Source: Thalassotalea sp. 1_MG-2023
GTDB lineage: Bacteria; Pseudomonadota; Gammaproteobacteria; Enterobacterales; Alteromonadaceae
Direction of reading: 5' to 3'
Assembly: GCF_030546745.1 (NCBI RefSeq)
Contig: NZ_JAUOPD010000014.1
Location: forward strand, 1-64,000
DNA: 64,000 bases
Within the stretch, counting starts at the first letter, position 1; each line of letters begins with the position of its first letter. The notes under the pieces are model-generated. The model was not told where the DNA came from. It made no database searches and worked only from the letters and a program-made list of their open reading frames with translations. Of this stretch, positions 21,042 to 30,783 are shown piece after piece. Position numbers and translations under genes: made by a program.

Positions 21042-21828
21042 CAATATAGTGATTAAATCAACGGCTGAAATTGGCTTAATGAGAGAATCAGGGCGTTTAT
21101 TGGCTAAGGTTTTTAAGCAGCTAGATTCTTTTATTGATGTTGGTGTGACAACAATGGCCATTAACGATTTTGTTGAAGACTATATTATAAATACACTGAA
21201 TGCCCGTCCTGCGAGTAAAGGTCAGTACGGTTATCAATATGTGTTAAATTCGTCAGTAAATGAAGTCGTTTGTCATGGTGTACCAAGTGACGGTAAGCGA
21301 TTAAAGACGGGGGATATTGTGAATATTGATATAACCTTAGAAAAAAATGGCTTTGTTGCAGACAGTAGTAAAATGTACTTAATTGGTGAGGTACAAGCTC
21401 GGGCGAAATACCTATCAGAAGTGACGTATCAAGCGATGTGGCAAGGCATACAGATGGTAAAGCCAGGTGCAAGGCTAGGGGACGTAGGTCATGCTATTCA
21501 ATCTTATGTCGAAGCTAATGGCTTTAGCGTAGTTCGAGAATATTGTGGGCACGGCATTGGTCGTGAAATGCATGAAGCGCCACAAGTTCTCCATGTGGGA
21601 AAACCAGGCACTGGACTAAAGCTAAAAGAAGGCATGACTTTCACAATAGAACCTATGGTTAATCAAGGAACACATAAAACCAAAGAAAAAAAAGATGGTT
21701 GGACAGTCGTTACTCGAGATAAAAAGTTGTCTGCGCAGTGGGAGCATACGCTTCTTGTGACCGCTAACGGAGTAGAAATACTGACTCTTAGAGATGATGA
21801 ATCGTTGCCTGCGTCACTAAACGTATAA
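21034..21828 (+). CDS. map: Type I methionine aminopeptidase, second-copy type
   Basis: The 264-residue enzyme removes the initiator methionine from proteins. Metal ligands are intact: aspartates in VNIDIT and in VADSS, the histidine in CGHGIGREMHEAP, and glutamates in TIEPMV and WEHTLLV. It starts with GTG inside the end of the ParD-like gene (8-base overlap), with AAGG about 9 bases upstream. Its place next to a ParD-like gene rather than rpsB/tsf suggests it is a second Map, not the housekeeping copy. The N-terminal part and VNIDITLEKNGF differ from the common E. coli sequence. Confidence 0.88.
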   Translation: MNSNIVIKSTAEIGLMRESGRLLAKVFKQLDSFIDVGVTTMAINDFVEDYIINTLNARPASKGQYGYQYVLNSSVNEVVCHGVPSDGKRLKTGDIVNIDITLEKNGFVADSSKMYLIGEVQARAKYLSEVTYQAMWQGIQMVKPGARLGDVGHAIQSYVEANGFSVVREYCGHGIGREMHEAPQVLHVGKPGTGLKLKEGMTFTIEPMVNQGTHKTKEKKDGWTVVTRDKKLSAQWEHTLLVTANGVEILTLRDDESLPASLNV

Positions 21829-21844
21829 AACTCACTCTGCACAA

Positions 21845-22027
21845 CTATTTTTTGTTGAATGAGTCCATTTTATGAGGCTTTTTATTTGACCGAGGAAGCG
21901 TTTCATTAAGATCATTTAAGTTTTTTTTACGTAGTGGTGTTTTTGCATTCCTACGTACCGTGCTAAAGTTACCAATAAATATCAGCGCAACAACAATAAA
22001 AATTGTAATGATTAACCAGTTATCCAT
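21845..22027 (-). CDS. Small membrane protein, DUF2897-like
   Basis: The 60-residue protein has one N-terminal membrane helix (about 4-20, WLIITIFIVVALIFIG) and a basic C-terminal tail. It has the layout of DUF2897 proteins from Vibrio and Shewanella relatives, but the match is weak. The start overlaps the stop of the M15 peptidase gene by 8 bases, which suggests coupled translation. Confidence 0.6.
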   Translation of the reverse strand: MDNWLIITIFIVVALIFIGNFSTVRRNAKTPLRKKNLNDLNETLPRSNKKPHKMDSFNKK

Positions 22028-22703
22028 TAGTTACCTCTTGAACGTTGTATACGTAGCGTTCCATTAATTGCTCTATTTGATCAAGAATAAAAGCTTTTCC
22101 TTCAATCTCATGTTTGTGCAGGGTACTAGCTAATATTTCAGGCGTTAATTCTGTTAAAAACTGAGTTGATAAAGGGGCATAAGATAAGTGCCAAGGCTCA
22201 TGAGCGACTCCACCTTGGTAGCATTGATATGGAAAATAAAAACCATAATGTTGCGCATTTTCATTAAGCCATTTGGTCAGCTTAGCAAATGGACCATTAC
22301 CCTGATATTCCCACTCTTCGAGCAATAGTTGCTGACCATTGTTTAGCTGCGATGGATCATAAATATCAACATCAGTACCCCAGTGGTGACGACTAGCACC
22401 AGGAAGCGCTGAAAATGTCATGATAGCATGCACTTTTTCTTCGGTGGTTAAAGTCGTTAAGTTTATTTGCTGTTGTTGCAGATCGAAAACCGGTAATTCT
22501 CCTGTCATCTTTCTGTTCCAAATATTAAGCTGCCTGTCAAAGTCTCGAAAACCACTCGCGATGGATAATTGAAAACCTGCCGTTTGTGCGGCATCAACTA
22601 AGCGTAACCAAGGAGTAATAATGCCTTGATGTATCCCTTTATTCTCTGATAAATAATGGATATGCGTGTTAGTTGTTCCCGTGAGTAAACCATGAGTAGC
22701 CAT
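22020..22703 (-). CDS. M15 family D-alanyl-D-alanine carboxypeptidase-like protein
   Basis: The 227-residue protein has the VanY/DacY-type M15B motifs: SGFRDFDRQLNIWNRK, SRHHWGTDVDIYD (zinc His and Asp) and HEPWHLSY (catalytic Glu and zinc His). Such enzymes cut the D-Ala-D-Ala end of peptidoglycan stem peptides. There is no obvious signal peptide in the N-terminal 30 residues (MATHGLLTGTTNTHIHYL), so its location is uncertain. It is 14 bases downstream of dapE and is probably transcribed with it. Confidence 0.85.
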   Translation of the reverse strand: MATHGLLTGTTNTHIHYLSENKGIHQGIITPWLRLVDAAQTAGFQLSIASGFRDFDRQLNIWNRKMTGELPVFDLQQQQINLTTLTTEEKVHAIMTFSALPGASRHHWGTDVDIYDPSQLNNGQQLLLEEWEYQGNGPFAKLTKWLNENAQHYGFYFPYQCYQGGVAHEPWHLSYAPLSTQFLTELTPEILASTLHKHEIEGKAFILDQIEQLMERYVYNVQEVTNG

Positions 22704-22717
22704 TGTTCTATATTGCC

Positions 22718-23857
22718 TTAGCTGAGTACATTGACGAGAATGTGATAATAAATATCAACTAACTCTTCAAGGTCAGAACATTTTACACTTTCATTGACTT
22801 GATGGATTGTCGCATTACAAGGCCCAAGTTCAACAACTTGCGCACCAGTTGGAGCAATAAACCTACCGTCAGAAGTGCCACCAGAAGTAGACAAAGTCGT
22901 AATAAAACCTTTTACCGTGCTAATTGCGTTAGACGTTGCATCAACAAGAGTGCCAGGTTCTGTGATGAAAGGCTTACCATTAAATGTCCATTTAATATCA
23001 TAATTTAATTGGTGCTCAGTTAAGATAGCATCGATTTTGCTAACGATTTTTTCATCGGTTAACTCTGTGCTATAGCGTAAATTAAACCATGCAGTTAAAT
23101 GGCCTGGAACCACATTTGTTGCTCCAGTACCTGATTGAATGTTCGAAAGTTGGAAACTAGTTTCAGGGAAATAACTGTTGCCGGTGTCCCAATGTGCTTG
23201 ACTGAGTGCCGCTAAAGCAGGCATTGCAAGGTGAATAGGGTTCTCTACATGTTGTGGGTAGGCAACGTGGCCTTGTTTACCAAATATTGTTAATTCACCT
23301 GAAATTGAGCCGCGACGGCCATTTTTAACAATATCTCCCACTTCATTTGTGCTTGAAGGTTCACCAACGATACAATAATCGATCTTTTCATTTCTTGCTT
23401 CTAAAGTATCTATTACTCGTGTAGTGCCATTGATAAACGGACCTTCTTCATCACTGGTAATTAAGAAAGCGATAGAGCCTTTATGGTTTGGGTAGTCGAC
23501 AATAAACTTTTCTGTTGCAACTACCATAGCCGCTAAACTACCTTTCATATCAGCAGCACCGCGGCCGAATAAAAAACCATCTTTGAAAGTGGGCTCAAAA
23601 GGTGGAGTATCCCAGCTTGCTAAATTTCCAGCTGGTACCACATCAGTATGACCTGCAAAACAAAAAACTGGTCCAGTATCGCCTTTACGACACCACATAT
23701 TCGTGGTGTCTTCGAATACCATCGTTTCTGTTAGAAAACCTAACTTTTCTAAGCGCTCAGACATTAGTTGCTGACAACCAGCATCTTCTGGGGTGACTGA
23801 TGGACGAGAGATCAAATCTGCGGCGAGGGTTAAAACCGGCGTGTTAGTTGTTGTCAT
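22718..23857 (-). CDS. dapE: Succinyl-diaminopimelate desuccinylase
   Basis: The 379-residue enzyme hydrolyses N-succinyl-LL-diaminopimelate to diaminopimelate and succinate, for lysine and peptidoglycan. It is an M20 zinc enzyme: [10 protein letters not shown] holds the first zinc ligand and [12 protein letters not shown] a further one, and the TSDEEG motif provides the catalytic Glu. SGGTSDGRF is a typical family segment. The ATG overlaps the yffB stop by one base (TAATG). The order yffB-dapE-M15 peptidase makes a small operon. Confidence 0.95.
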   Translation of the reverse strand: MTTTNTPVLTLAADLISRPSVTPEDAGCQQLMSERLEKLGFLTETMVFEDTTNMWCRKGDTGPVFCFAGHTDVVPAGNLASWDTPPFEPTFKDGFLFGRGAADMKGSLAAMVVATEKFIVDYPNHKGSIAFLITSDEEGPFINGTTRVIDTLEARNEKIDYCIVGEPSSTNEVGDIVKNGRRGSISGELTIFGKQGHVAYPQHVENPIHLAMPALAALSQAHWDTGNSYFPETSFQLSNIQSGTGATNVVPGHLTAWFNLRYSTELTDEKIVSKIDAILTEHQLNYDIKWTFNGKPFITEPGTLVDATSNAISTVKGFITTLSTSGGTSDGRFIAPTGAQVVELGPCNATIHQVNESVKCSDLEELVDIYYHILVNVLS

Positions 23858-24201
23858 TAGGCAAAAATCTCTTGATATTTTTCTGCCTTAAAACCTAGAT
23901 GTAATTGGTCGTCAATATGCAACAAAGGCCGCTTCAATAATGTTGGTTGTAATAATACTTGTTCTGAGGCTACAGTATCTGAAAGATTAGCTTTTATATT
24001 TTCGTCTAAATTTCGGAAAGTTGTGCTACGTTTATTGAGTAATAAATCCCATGAAGACATAGCAACAAATTGTTGTAACTGGTTGTTATCTAGACCGTCA
24101 GCACGGAAATCGTGGAATTGATAAGTAATATTATGCTCATCAAGCCATTTTCGTGCTTTTTTTACGGTGTCGCAGTTTTTTATGCCATATAAAGTTGTCA
24201 T
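23857..24201 (-). CDS. yffB: ArsC/Spx-family protein YffB
   Basis: The 114-residue protein has a thioredoxin-like fold with a single Cys in [12 protein letters not shown]. Family features are the [10 protein letters not shown] stretch, [12 protein letters not shown], and PTLLKRPLL, which give the ArsC-like fold. YffB-type proteins sit beside dapE in many gammaproteobacteria, and a glutathione-related thiol role has been suggested. It is cytoplasmic. Confidence 0.88.
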   Translation of the reverse strand: MTTLYGIKNCDTVKKARKWLDEHNITYQFHDFRADGLDNNQLQQFVAMSSWDLLLNKRSTTFRNLDENIKANLSDTVASEQVLLQPTLLKRPLLHIDDQLHLGFKAEKYQEIFA

Positions 24202-24202
24202 A

Positions 24203-24583
24203 TTAAATCACTTGATAATTATTGTTAGTTAAGGCGGTAATAGCGCTGTCAATTTTATTGCTTTTGACTAAGATATAATCGGTATCAAAGGTAGAGATGG
24301 CGAAAATACTGATTTTCTTATTCGCTAATATGGTAGAAATTTTTGAAAGTATCCCCGTCAATGAAAAGTCTAATGGACCAACAACTTCAAGTGCTTGCCA
24401 GTCAGGTTCGCTATCTTCACTTAACAACGTAAGTGTACTAGGAGCGACCACCGATACTTCATCATTAGTTTTTGCGATAAAATACATGTGTTGCTTAAAC
24501 ACTTCTGAGGGTATTTCGCTATTGGCTGGAAAACTATGGATAGTGAACGTGTCGTTTAATCGCTTTAACGTTAGAGTTGCCAT
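24203..24583 (-). CDS. ACT-domain protein (CASTOR-like)
   Basis: The 126-residue protein has a C-terminal ACT domain (about 65-126: VVGPLDFSLTGILSKISTILANKKISIFAISTFDTDYILV), like the paired ACT modules of the CASTOR type. ACT domains bind amino acids and control enzymes. It is one base upstream of yffB and is probably part of that operon, so a link to lysine biosynthesis is possible but unproven. Confidence 0.8.
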   Translation of the reverse strand: MATLTLKRLNDTFTIHSFPANSEIPSEVFKQHMYFIAKTNDEVSVVAPSTLTLLSEDSEPDWQALEVVGPLDFSLTGILSKISTILANKKISIFAISTFDTDYILVKSNKIDSAITALTNNNYQVI

Positions 24584-25166
24584 ATGCTAAGCCCGATAAA
24601 TTCAAAGGCAATACTATAACTCGCCATTAAGCTAAACTCTAGGAACAATTCTTTTTTGAATAAAGAATATGAATAGCTAATTGATAGATAATTAATATTT
24701 AGATAAGTTTTATTAAAATTATTTTGTTAAACGATTGAATATTTAATTTAAGTAGAGGGTTTTAACGTAGTAATTCTATGACTAACTGATTTACAGTATT
24801 AGTTATATCCACAAAAGATGTGGATATCTTTGTGTGCAAACTATGGTTATGTTTGTAAGTGGCTGTATTTTAATGCTTTAATCTCTTGGTTGTTTTTTAA
24901 CTAGAAATAATAAACTTAAATAAAACTTGTAATCTAGTAAAAAAGTTAGTTCATTATGATCTTGTGGAATTATTATTATTTTTAGTGGTTATGTCTGCCA
25001 AATTAAGGCTGATACTATGATGTATTGTGAAATAAACCTATTTTAGCAGCATAGCGTTTTAACGAAGCTCTTATTGTTAGTTTGCATATTTTTATTAAGA
25101 TTAAAATTTAAACTACCTTCGAGTTTGTGCTATCTTGTAAGTAACAGTTGTTATAATGTATGGCCT
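24584..25166. other. 583-base AT-rich gap between divergent genes
   Basis: No gene is supported. The most notable part is 24805-24827, where ATATCCAC and GTGGATAT face each other across 7 bases; each extends to a near-consensus DnaA box (ATATCCACA, 8 of 9). Promoters for the ACT-domain operon (left) and yfbV (right) must lie here. AT content is very high, especially at 24650-24760. Confidence 0.45.
25152..25157 (+). promoter_or_regulatory. -10 element very close to the yfbV start
   Basis: TATAAT ends 9 bases before the ATG at 25167. If used, transcription would begin about 3 bases before the ATG, giving an almost leaderless message. No good -35 is seen at 16-18 bases, so the promoter is only possible. 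Confidence 0.4.
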
Positions 25167-25592
25167 ATGAATATGAGTGTTGTAGAAATTGTAAAGTTAG
25201 GTCGCAAGTATATGTTACTTTGGCCTGAACGCAGAGAGCTAGCAGAGTACTTTGCTGAATACCAAGCAATTAAAATGAGTCGACTTGTATGTAAATACCT
25301 GCCGGGCGTTGCTTTGTTTACTTTAGTCATGCAACTTTATTTTGGTGGTATTGCTTCATTACCACAATCGGTTGTGTATACTGTTTTCATGTTAAGTGTA
25401 CCGTTACAAGCTTTGGTTATGCTAGGTATTAAAGCCGATAAGTTTTTACCACCAGCATTAGCTGCTTGGTACAAAGAAGGGGTTGCCAAAATAAACCAAG
25501 GTGGTGGCGACATTAAGTTAAGTGTGCAAAAACCTCGATATGTCGATTTAGCACAGTTATTAAACGTGAGTTATCGTCACGCTAAGCATTAA
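25167..25592 (+). CDS. yfbV: YfbV family membrane protein (DUF412)
   Basis: The 141-residue protein has the YfbV pattern: VVEIVKLGRKYMLLWPERRELAEYFAEYQAIK, two membrane helices (about 47-64 and 67-87) and the C-terminal YVDLAQLLNVSYRHA. In E. coli YfbV is linked with Ter macrodomain organisation by MatP studies; here no such context is visible. The N-terminus was set at the ATG at 25167 (MNMSVVEI); the longer ORF adds 31 residues that do not fit the family. The second Met at 25173 is an alternative. Confidence 0.88.
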   Translation: MNMSVVEIVKLGRKYMLLWPERRELAEYFAEYQAIKMSRLVCKYLPGVALFTLVMQLYFGGIASLPQSVVYTVFMLSVPLQALVMLGIKADKFLPPALAAWYKEGVAKINQGGGDIKLSVQKPRYVDLAQLLNVSYRHAKH

Positions 25593-25608
25593 ACGAATTG
25601 ATTTAAAG

Positions 25609-25631
25609 AACCGCTTTTTTAAGCGGTTTTT
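25609..25631. terminator. Bidirectional terminator for yfbV and rlmA
   Basis: AACCGCTT and AAGCGGTT form an 8-bp stem with TTTT loop and T-runs on both strands. The rlmA stop codon (25619-25621) lies inside the hairpin. Confidence 0.8.
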
Positions 25632-26431
25632 CTATAAATACGAATAAGAAAGTCTGCCTGACATTCAAAGTTATGCTCTTTTTTAAGCTGTTGCTTGACC
25701 TGTTCATTAGCTTTAAATGCAAATGGGGTCATTGACAACAAATTCAGCAGTTCCTCTCCGGTTTTTAATGTCATGCTATACGTCAGTTGTTCTTGACAAT
25801 GCAACGTCATGTTATCAACACTTTGTTTGTCTTCATCATGCTGTAATGCTTGTTGATAAATTCTTTGTTTGAGCGCTAATAAGTGATTTTTACCTGGTGT
25901 AACGGTAATTAAATAACCGCTTTCAGACAAAACACGGTTAAACTCAACTGACAATATCGGGGCGTAGATTGAAACAATGGTATCGATACTGCGATCTTCA
26001 AATGGTAATTGCGATAACGTTGCTACAGAAAAGTGACACTCGGAATATTTCTTAGCCGCTTTTTTAACCGCTTCTTTAGCTATATCAACACCGTATACCA
26101 CTTGATTGTTATGCCTAAATTGATTGGTATAATAACCCTCACCGCAGCCGGCATCTAAAATGGTTCCGTTATTAAGAGGTAATGTCTTAAGAATTGATAC
26201 CAGCTTGTCGGCAAGCGGTTGATAATACCCTTGTAATAAAAAGGCACGCCGAGCATTTACCATTGCTTTATTATCGCCAGGTTGTTTCGAATGCTTAAAC
26301 TGAACCGGCAATAAGTTAACGTATCCTTCCTTTGCTTTGTCAAAACAATGAGACTGAGCACAACGATAAGTGTGCTCTTTTAACGTTAAACGTGATTGGC
26401 AAATAGGGCAGCGATATTGCGCACTTATCAT
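25619..26431 (-). CDS. rlmA: 23S rRNA (guanine-N1)-methyltransferase RlmA
   Basis: The 270-residue enzyme methylates G745 of 23S rRNA. The N-terminus has the RlmA zinc ribbon (CPICQSRL...CAQSHCFD), followed by [11 protein letters not shown]. The SAM-binding fold shows the motif [12 protein letters not shown] and the downstream [10 protein letters not shown]. It is one of a pair with xthA (4-base overlap, ATGA). Close to the family length of about 270. Confidence 0.9.
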   Translation of the reverse strand: MISAQYRCPICQSRLTLKEHTYRCAQSHCFDKAKEGYVNLLPVQFKHSKQPGDNKAMVNARRAFLLQGYYQPLADKLVSILKTLPLNNGTILDAGCGEGYYTNQFRHNNQVVYGVDIAKEAVKKAAKKYSECHFSVATLSQLPFEDRSIDTIVSIYAPILSVEFNRVLSESGYLITVTPGKNHLLALKQRIYQQALQHDEDKQSVDNMTLHCQEQLTYSMTLKTGEELLNLLSMTPFAFKANEQVKQQLKKEHNFECQADFLIRIYRKTA

Positions 26432-27234
26432 TTAAATGTAGACCAGATAGGCGCATGATCAGAAGGCTTTTCAATACCACGTAATTCATAATCAATGTCA
26501 GATTCTATACATTGCTGCGCTAATTTTTCTGTGGCTAACACAACATCAATTCGTAGCCCGCGATTATCATCAAAACCGCGAGAACGATAATCAAACCATG
26601 AGTATTTTTCACTGGTCGATGGATGCAACTCTCTAAATGTGTCTTTAAATCCCCAATTCATTAGCGTTGAAAGCCACTGACGTTCTTCTGGTTGAAAACT
26701 ACATTTCCCCGTTTTTAACCACCGCTTTCTATTCGGTTCACCAATGCCAATATCTAAATCGATCGGCGAAATATTAATATCACCCATTACCACTAGATTT
26801 TCATCAGGTGTATGATTTTCGTTTAAATATACCATTAAGTCTTTATAAAACTGGCGTTTATACGGAAATTTTGTTTCATGCGCAATATTATCCCCTTGAG
26901 GGAAGTAACCGTTCAATACCGTTACTTTTTCACCACGATCATTGGTTGTGGTTACCATAATCATGCGTTTTTGAGAATCTTCAGTATCTGTTGGAAAGCC
27001 TTTGGTGACGAGTTCTGCTGGTTTTTTACATAACATTGCAACGCCGTAATGTGCTTTTTGACCGTGAAAATATACGTGATACCCCATTGCTTCTACGTCG
27101 GCAAGTGGGAAGGCATCGTCATGCACTTTTATTTCTTGTAAGCCAATGATGTCAGGTTGATGTTTATCTATTACGGCTTGCAATTGGTGAAGTCTGGCAC
27201 GTAAGCCATTAATATTGAAGGAGATGATTTTCAT
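26428..27234 (-). CDS. xthA: Exonuclease III
   Basis: The 268-residue AP endonuclease/3'-exonuclease repairs abasic sites and 3' blocks. Hallmarks are [20 protein letters not shown] (catalytic Glu), [15 protein letters not shown], the [23 protein letters not shown] block, and the C-terminal SDHAPIW. The start is placed at the ATG at 27232 (MKIISFN); the ORF has four more codons upstream starting MIKSS. The stop overlaps rlmA. Confidence 0.95.
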   Translation of the reverse strand: MKIISFNINGLRARLHQLQAVIDKHQPDIIGLQEIKVHDDAFPLADVEAMGYHVYFHGQKAHYGVAMLCKKPAELVTKGFPTDTEDSQKRMIMVTTTNDRGEKVTVLNGYFPQGDNIAHETKFPYKRQFYKDLMVYLNENHTPDENLVVMGDINISPIDLDIGIGEPNRKRWLKTGKCSFQPEERQWLSTLMNWGFKDTFRELHPSTSEKYSWFDYRSRGFDDNRGLRIDVVLATEKLAQQCIESDIDYELRGIEKPSDHAPIWSTFK

Positions 27235-27451
27235 GGACGATTTAATCATTGTTGATGTTATTTAATATTAAATAATATCACAAGATTATAGTTAAATTGA
27301 ATAATGTTCAGGGTTATTTCATTCTAGATTTATTGTATTGCTTACCTAAACTTACCTTTCATTAAGGTAACATGAAACCTAGTGAACTAGGTTGTTGGTA
27401 TAAACCACAAAAAGCGTAAAGCTTAATTTTGGCAGAAGTCACTGCTTGTTA

Positions 27452-28108
27452 TTAATAAGTACCAAATATTTTGTCACCAGCATCACCCAAACCAGGTAAA
27501 ATGTAGCCTTGTTTGTTTAGTTTTTCATCACATGCAGCGATATAGATATCAATATCAGGGTGCGCTTTTTCCAGTGCGTTAATTCCTTCAGGGGCAGCTA
27601 CCATAAATAATGCAGAAATGTTTTGGCAACCCGATGATTTTAATAAATCAATACACGTTATTGCTGAACCACCTGTTGCTAACATAGGATCAATCACTAT
27701 GGCATGTCGTTCTGCAATATCACTGACAATATTTTCATAATAACTTTCTATTCCTATGCACACATTGCCAGCGTTATCAGTAGAAATATCATCATCGTTA
27801 CGTTTTAAACCGATAATGCTTACTTTAGCGCAGGGTAAGATTGTTAAAGCGCCCTCGAGCATGCCAAGCCCTGCACGTAAAATTGGCACTAAGGTAGGTT
27901 GTTTTTCTGCTAATAAAGGGGTAGAAATATTACCAGACCAACATGCTAAAGGAGTATTTTTCACCGTAAGATGTTGTGTTGCTTCTACCATTAACATAGT
28001 AGAAATTTCATTAGTTAATTCACGAAAAGACTTCGATGACAAGTTAGCTTCACGTGCTAACGATACTTTATGTTTTAGAAGTGGATGGTTACTGATATAA
28101 ACGGCCAT
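27452..28108 (-). CDS. upp: Uracil phosphoribosyltransferase
   Basis: The 218-residue enzyme makes UMP from uracil and PRPP. It has the PRPP-loop motif VIDPMLATGGSA, an N-terminal HPLLKHKVSLAREANLSSKSFREL block, PILRAGLGMLEG, and the C-terminal YILPGLGDAGDKIFGT. The gene is the last of the udk-nupC-deoC-tdk-upp series, 58 bases after tdk. Downstream, an AACCTAG/CTAGGTT dyad at 27376-27393 may act as a weak terminator. Confidence 0.96.
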   Translation of the reverse strand: MAVYISNHPLLKHKVSLAREANLSSKSFRELTNEISTMLMVEATQHLTVKNTPLACWSGNISTPLLAEKQPTLVPILRAGLGMLEGALTILPCAKVSIIGLKRNDDDISTDNAGNVCIGIESYYENIVSDIAERHAIVIDPMLATGGSAITCIDLLKSSGCQNISALFMVAAPEGINALEKAHPDIDIYIAACDEKLNKQGYILPGLGDAGDKIFGTY

Positions 28109-28166
28109 TATGTTTCCTTTTGCACATTGTTACGTGTATCTACCTATGGTACTTATGTTTAGTTAT

Positions 28167-28742
28167 CTACCAAACAAGTGCTTTAAAATGTTTTCGACAA
28201 AGTGACTCGTAACGCTCATTGCCACCCACCTCAATTTGGGCGCCTGATGTCACTGCATTTCCTTTATCGTCTGTTCTGACAACAAAATTTGCTTTTTTTC
28301 CACAATGACAAATGGTTTTTAGCTCGATAAGCTTGTCTGCCCATGCTAAAAGTGCGGCGCTACCTACGAAAGTTTTACCTAAAAAATCAGTTCTAATACC
28401 ATAAGCGAGCACAGGTATCTTTAAATTATCAACAATATCAGTGAGTTGTTTTACTTGCTGTTCCGTTAGAAACTGTGCTTCATCAACCAGTACACAACTA
28501 ACAGGGGTTAACGTGTGTTGTTCTGTTACTTGTAAAGCGATATCAGTATTGGTTGAAAATAAATTAGCGTCAGCATGTAAACCAAGCCTTGAAGATATTT
28601 GCCCCGCTGAAAATCGATTATCGATATCTGCGGTATAAAGTAATGTATTCATTCCGCGTTCGCGGTAGTTGTATGAAGATTGCAGTAAATGTGTAGATTT
28701 CCCAGCATTCATCGTTGAATAGTAAAAATAAAGTTGTGCCAT
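28167..28742 (-). CDS. tdk: Thymidine kinase
   Basis: The 191-residue kinase phosphorylates thymidine. The P-loop is NAGKST in [17 protein letters not shown]; the [11 protein letters not shown] segment provides Walker B. A zinc site is formed by CHCGKKA and SLCRKHF. Six bases separate it from deoC upstream. Confidence 0.96.
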   Translation of the reverse strand: MAQLYFYYSTMNAGKSTHLLQSSYNYRERGMNTLLYTADIDNRFSAGQISSRLGLHADANLFSTNTDIALQVTEQHTLTPVSCVLVDEAQFLTEQQVKQLTDIVDNLKIPVLAYGIRTDFLGKTFVGSAALLAWADKLIELKTICHCGKKANFVVRTDDKGNAVTSGAQIEVGGNERYESLCRKHFKALVW

Positions 28743-28748
28743 AAGGTA

Positions 28749-29519
28749 TCAATAGCGCTCACTGCTTGGTTGTTCTACTTTACCCTCGATAGTGGCGAGT
28801 AAATTATCTAATAACCCACTTGCGCCGAAACGAAAGTGAGTTTGATCAAGCCACGAAGCCCCTAAAGTATCCATGACTAACGTTAAGTACTCAGTGGCAT
28901 CTTCTAAGGTTTTAACGCCACCAGCGGCTTTAAAACCGACATTTGGGTTTACATTTTCAATGACCGATAACATGATTTTTGCAGCTTGTGGGGTAGCATT
29001 TATGTCAACTTTACCCGTTGAGGTTTTGATGAAATCAGCGCCGGCGTCAATGGCTATTTCACTAGCACGTCGAATTAAAGAGTCTGTTTTTAGTTTTCCA
29101 GATTCAATAATTACTTTGAGCGTGACTTGTTTACCACACACTTGCTTACAAGCATTTACTAGTTCGTAACCTACACTTTCATCACCAGCTATCAATGCAT
29201 TATAGGGAAATACGACATCTACTTCGTCAGCACCAAGAGAAACCGCTTCTGCTGTTTCTTTTACTGCTTGGTTCACATCACTACCGCCGTGGGGAAAGTT
29301 GGTGACGGTTGCAATTTTTATATCTTTCTTTGTCTTAGCAAAATGTTGTTTCGCAATGGAAATATACTGCGGATAAATACAAATTGCGGCAGTATTTCCA
29401 TGTTTTGTTGTTGCTTGCTCGCACAGCTCAGTAATGTCTTGGGGCGATTCATCGCCTCGCAAACTGGTTAGATCAACGAGAGAAAGGGCAAGTAACGCGG
29501 TTTGTTGTTGCTCTGTCAT
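28749..29519 (-). CDS. deoC: Deoxyribose-phosphate aldolase
   Basis: The 256-residue aldolase splits deoxyribose 5-phosphate to acetaldehyde and glyceraldehyde 3-phosphate. The Schiff-base lysine lies in DFIKTSTGK, with KVIIESGKL as the second conserved strand and FKAAGGVKT near the C-terminus. It follows nupC by 9 bases in the nucleoside operon. Confidence 0.96.
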   Translation of the reverse strand: MTEQQQTALLALSLVDLTSLRGDESPQDITELCEQATTKHGNTAAICIYPQYISIAKQHFAKTKKDIKIATVTNFPHGGSDVNQAVKETAEAVSLGADEVDVVFPYNALIAGDESVGYELVNACKQVCGKQVTLKVIIESGKLKTDSLIRRASEIAIDAGADFIKTSTGKVDINATPQAAKIMLSVIENVNPNVGFKAAGGVKTLEDATEYLTLVMDTLGASWLDQTHFRFGASGLLDNLLATIEGKVEQPSSERY

Positions 29520-29528
29520 GTTATTCTC

Positions 29529-30767
29529 CTAAAGGCTAAGAAATACGCCTGCAATGGCTGCACTCATTAAGTTAGCGAGTGTTGCTGCCATCATTGCTTT
29601 CATACCAAGACGAGCAATATCAGGGCGACGAGAAGGTGCCATTGAACCTATTCCACCTAGTAAGATAGCAATCGAAGATAGATTAGCAAAACCACATAAT
29701 GCGAAAGTGATAATAGCTTGGGTTGAAGGGGTTAATGTATCTTTGATTTCTACAAAATTCACATAAGCAAAAAACTCATTTACAACCACTTTTTGTCCGA
29801 TAAAACTACCCGCTTGAAGCATTTCTTCTGCAGGAACGCCAATAACGAAAGCGAATGGGGCAAATACATAGCCAAGTAACCATTCAATCGTTAAATTTTC
29901 GATACCAAATAGGTTGCCAACTCCGCCGACTAACATGTTTAATAACGCAATGAGCGCGATAAAAGCCAATAGCATTGCACCAACATTAACAGCTAGTTTC
30001 ATGCCTGATGCAGCACCTGTTGCTGCTGCATCTATAACATTAACGGGTTTAATTTCTTGCTCTGAAATAGATAAGTTATTTGCTTGTATTTTATCAGATT
30101 CGGTTTCTGGCAAAATAATTTTTGCCATTAACAAGCCACCAGGTGCAGCCATAAACGACGCCGCTATCAGATATTTTAGTTCAACACCGAGCCCAGCATA
30201 GCCAGCTAATATGGAACCCGCAACTGATGCTAATCCGCCGACCATAATGGCAAATAATTCAGACTGAGTCATGGATGCAATGTAAGGTCGAACAACTAAG
30301 GGCGCTTCTGTTTGTCCAACAAAAATATTTGCTGTGGCAGAAAGAGATTCAGGTTTACTTGTTCCTAACAGTTTTTGTAAACCGCCACCAATAATGCGAA
30401 TGATCCATTGCATAATATTAAGGTGATAAAGTACGGCAATTAACGATGAGAAGAAAATAATGACCGGCAATACACGTACGGCAAATACAAAGCCTACACC
30501 GTTGCTAAACATTTTATCAGTGCCTAGACCACCAAATATAAAGTTAATGCCAGCCTTAGCGCTATCAATGACGTTTTGTACGCCATTGGTCATTGATTCA
30601 AGCACATCTTTACCGAATGGAATATATAGCACGAAAGCGCCAAGTATTAACTGTAGTAAAAATGCAAAGCCAACTGTTCGAAAATTAATTGACTTCTTAT
30701 GGCTACTTAACGCGTATGCTGCTACTAGCAGCAAAACAATGCCTATGACCCCGTGTAACGCCCCCAT
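29529..30767 (-). CDS. nupC: Concentrative nucleoside transporter NupC family
   Basis: The 412-residue inner-membrane protein belongs to the CNT family of ion-coupled nucleoside symporters. Characteristic segments include FVFAVRVLPVIIFFSSL, FVGQTEAPLVVRPY and AGSILAGYAGLGV, plus LCGFANLSSIAILLGG in the C-terminal half. It has the usual length for the family. AGAGGA precedes the ATG. It follows udk by 16 bases. Confidence 0.93.
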   Translation of the reverse strand: MGALHGVIGIVLLLVAAYALSSHKKSINFRTVGFAFLLQLILGAFVLYIPFGKDVLESMTNGVQNVIDSAKAGINFIFGGLGTDKMFSNGVGFVFAVRVLPVIIFFSSLIAVLYHLNIMQWIIRIIGGGLQKLLGTSKPESLSATANIFVGQTEAPLVVRPYIASMTQSELFAIMVGGLASVAGSILAGYAGLGVELKYLIAASFMAAPGGLLMAKIILPETESDKIQANNLSISEQEIKPVNVIDAAATGAASGMKLAVNVGAMLLAFIALIALLNMLVGGVGNLFGIENLTIEWLLGYVFAPFAFVIGVPAEEMLQAGSFIGQKVVVNEFFAYVNFVEIKDTLTPSTQAIITFALCGFANLSSIAILLGGIGSMAPSRRPDIARLGMKAMMAATLANLMSAAIAGVFLSL

Positions 30768-30783
30768 GAAATATCCTCTGTTA

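Noticed and set aside
27376-27393. AACCTAG/CTAGGTT dyad as upp terminator
   Set aside because: No T-run on the upp strand and only 7 bp; not listed as a separate feature.
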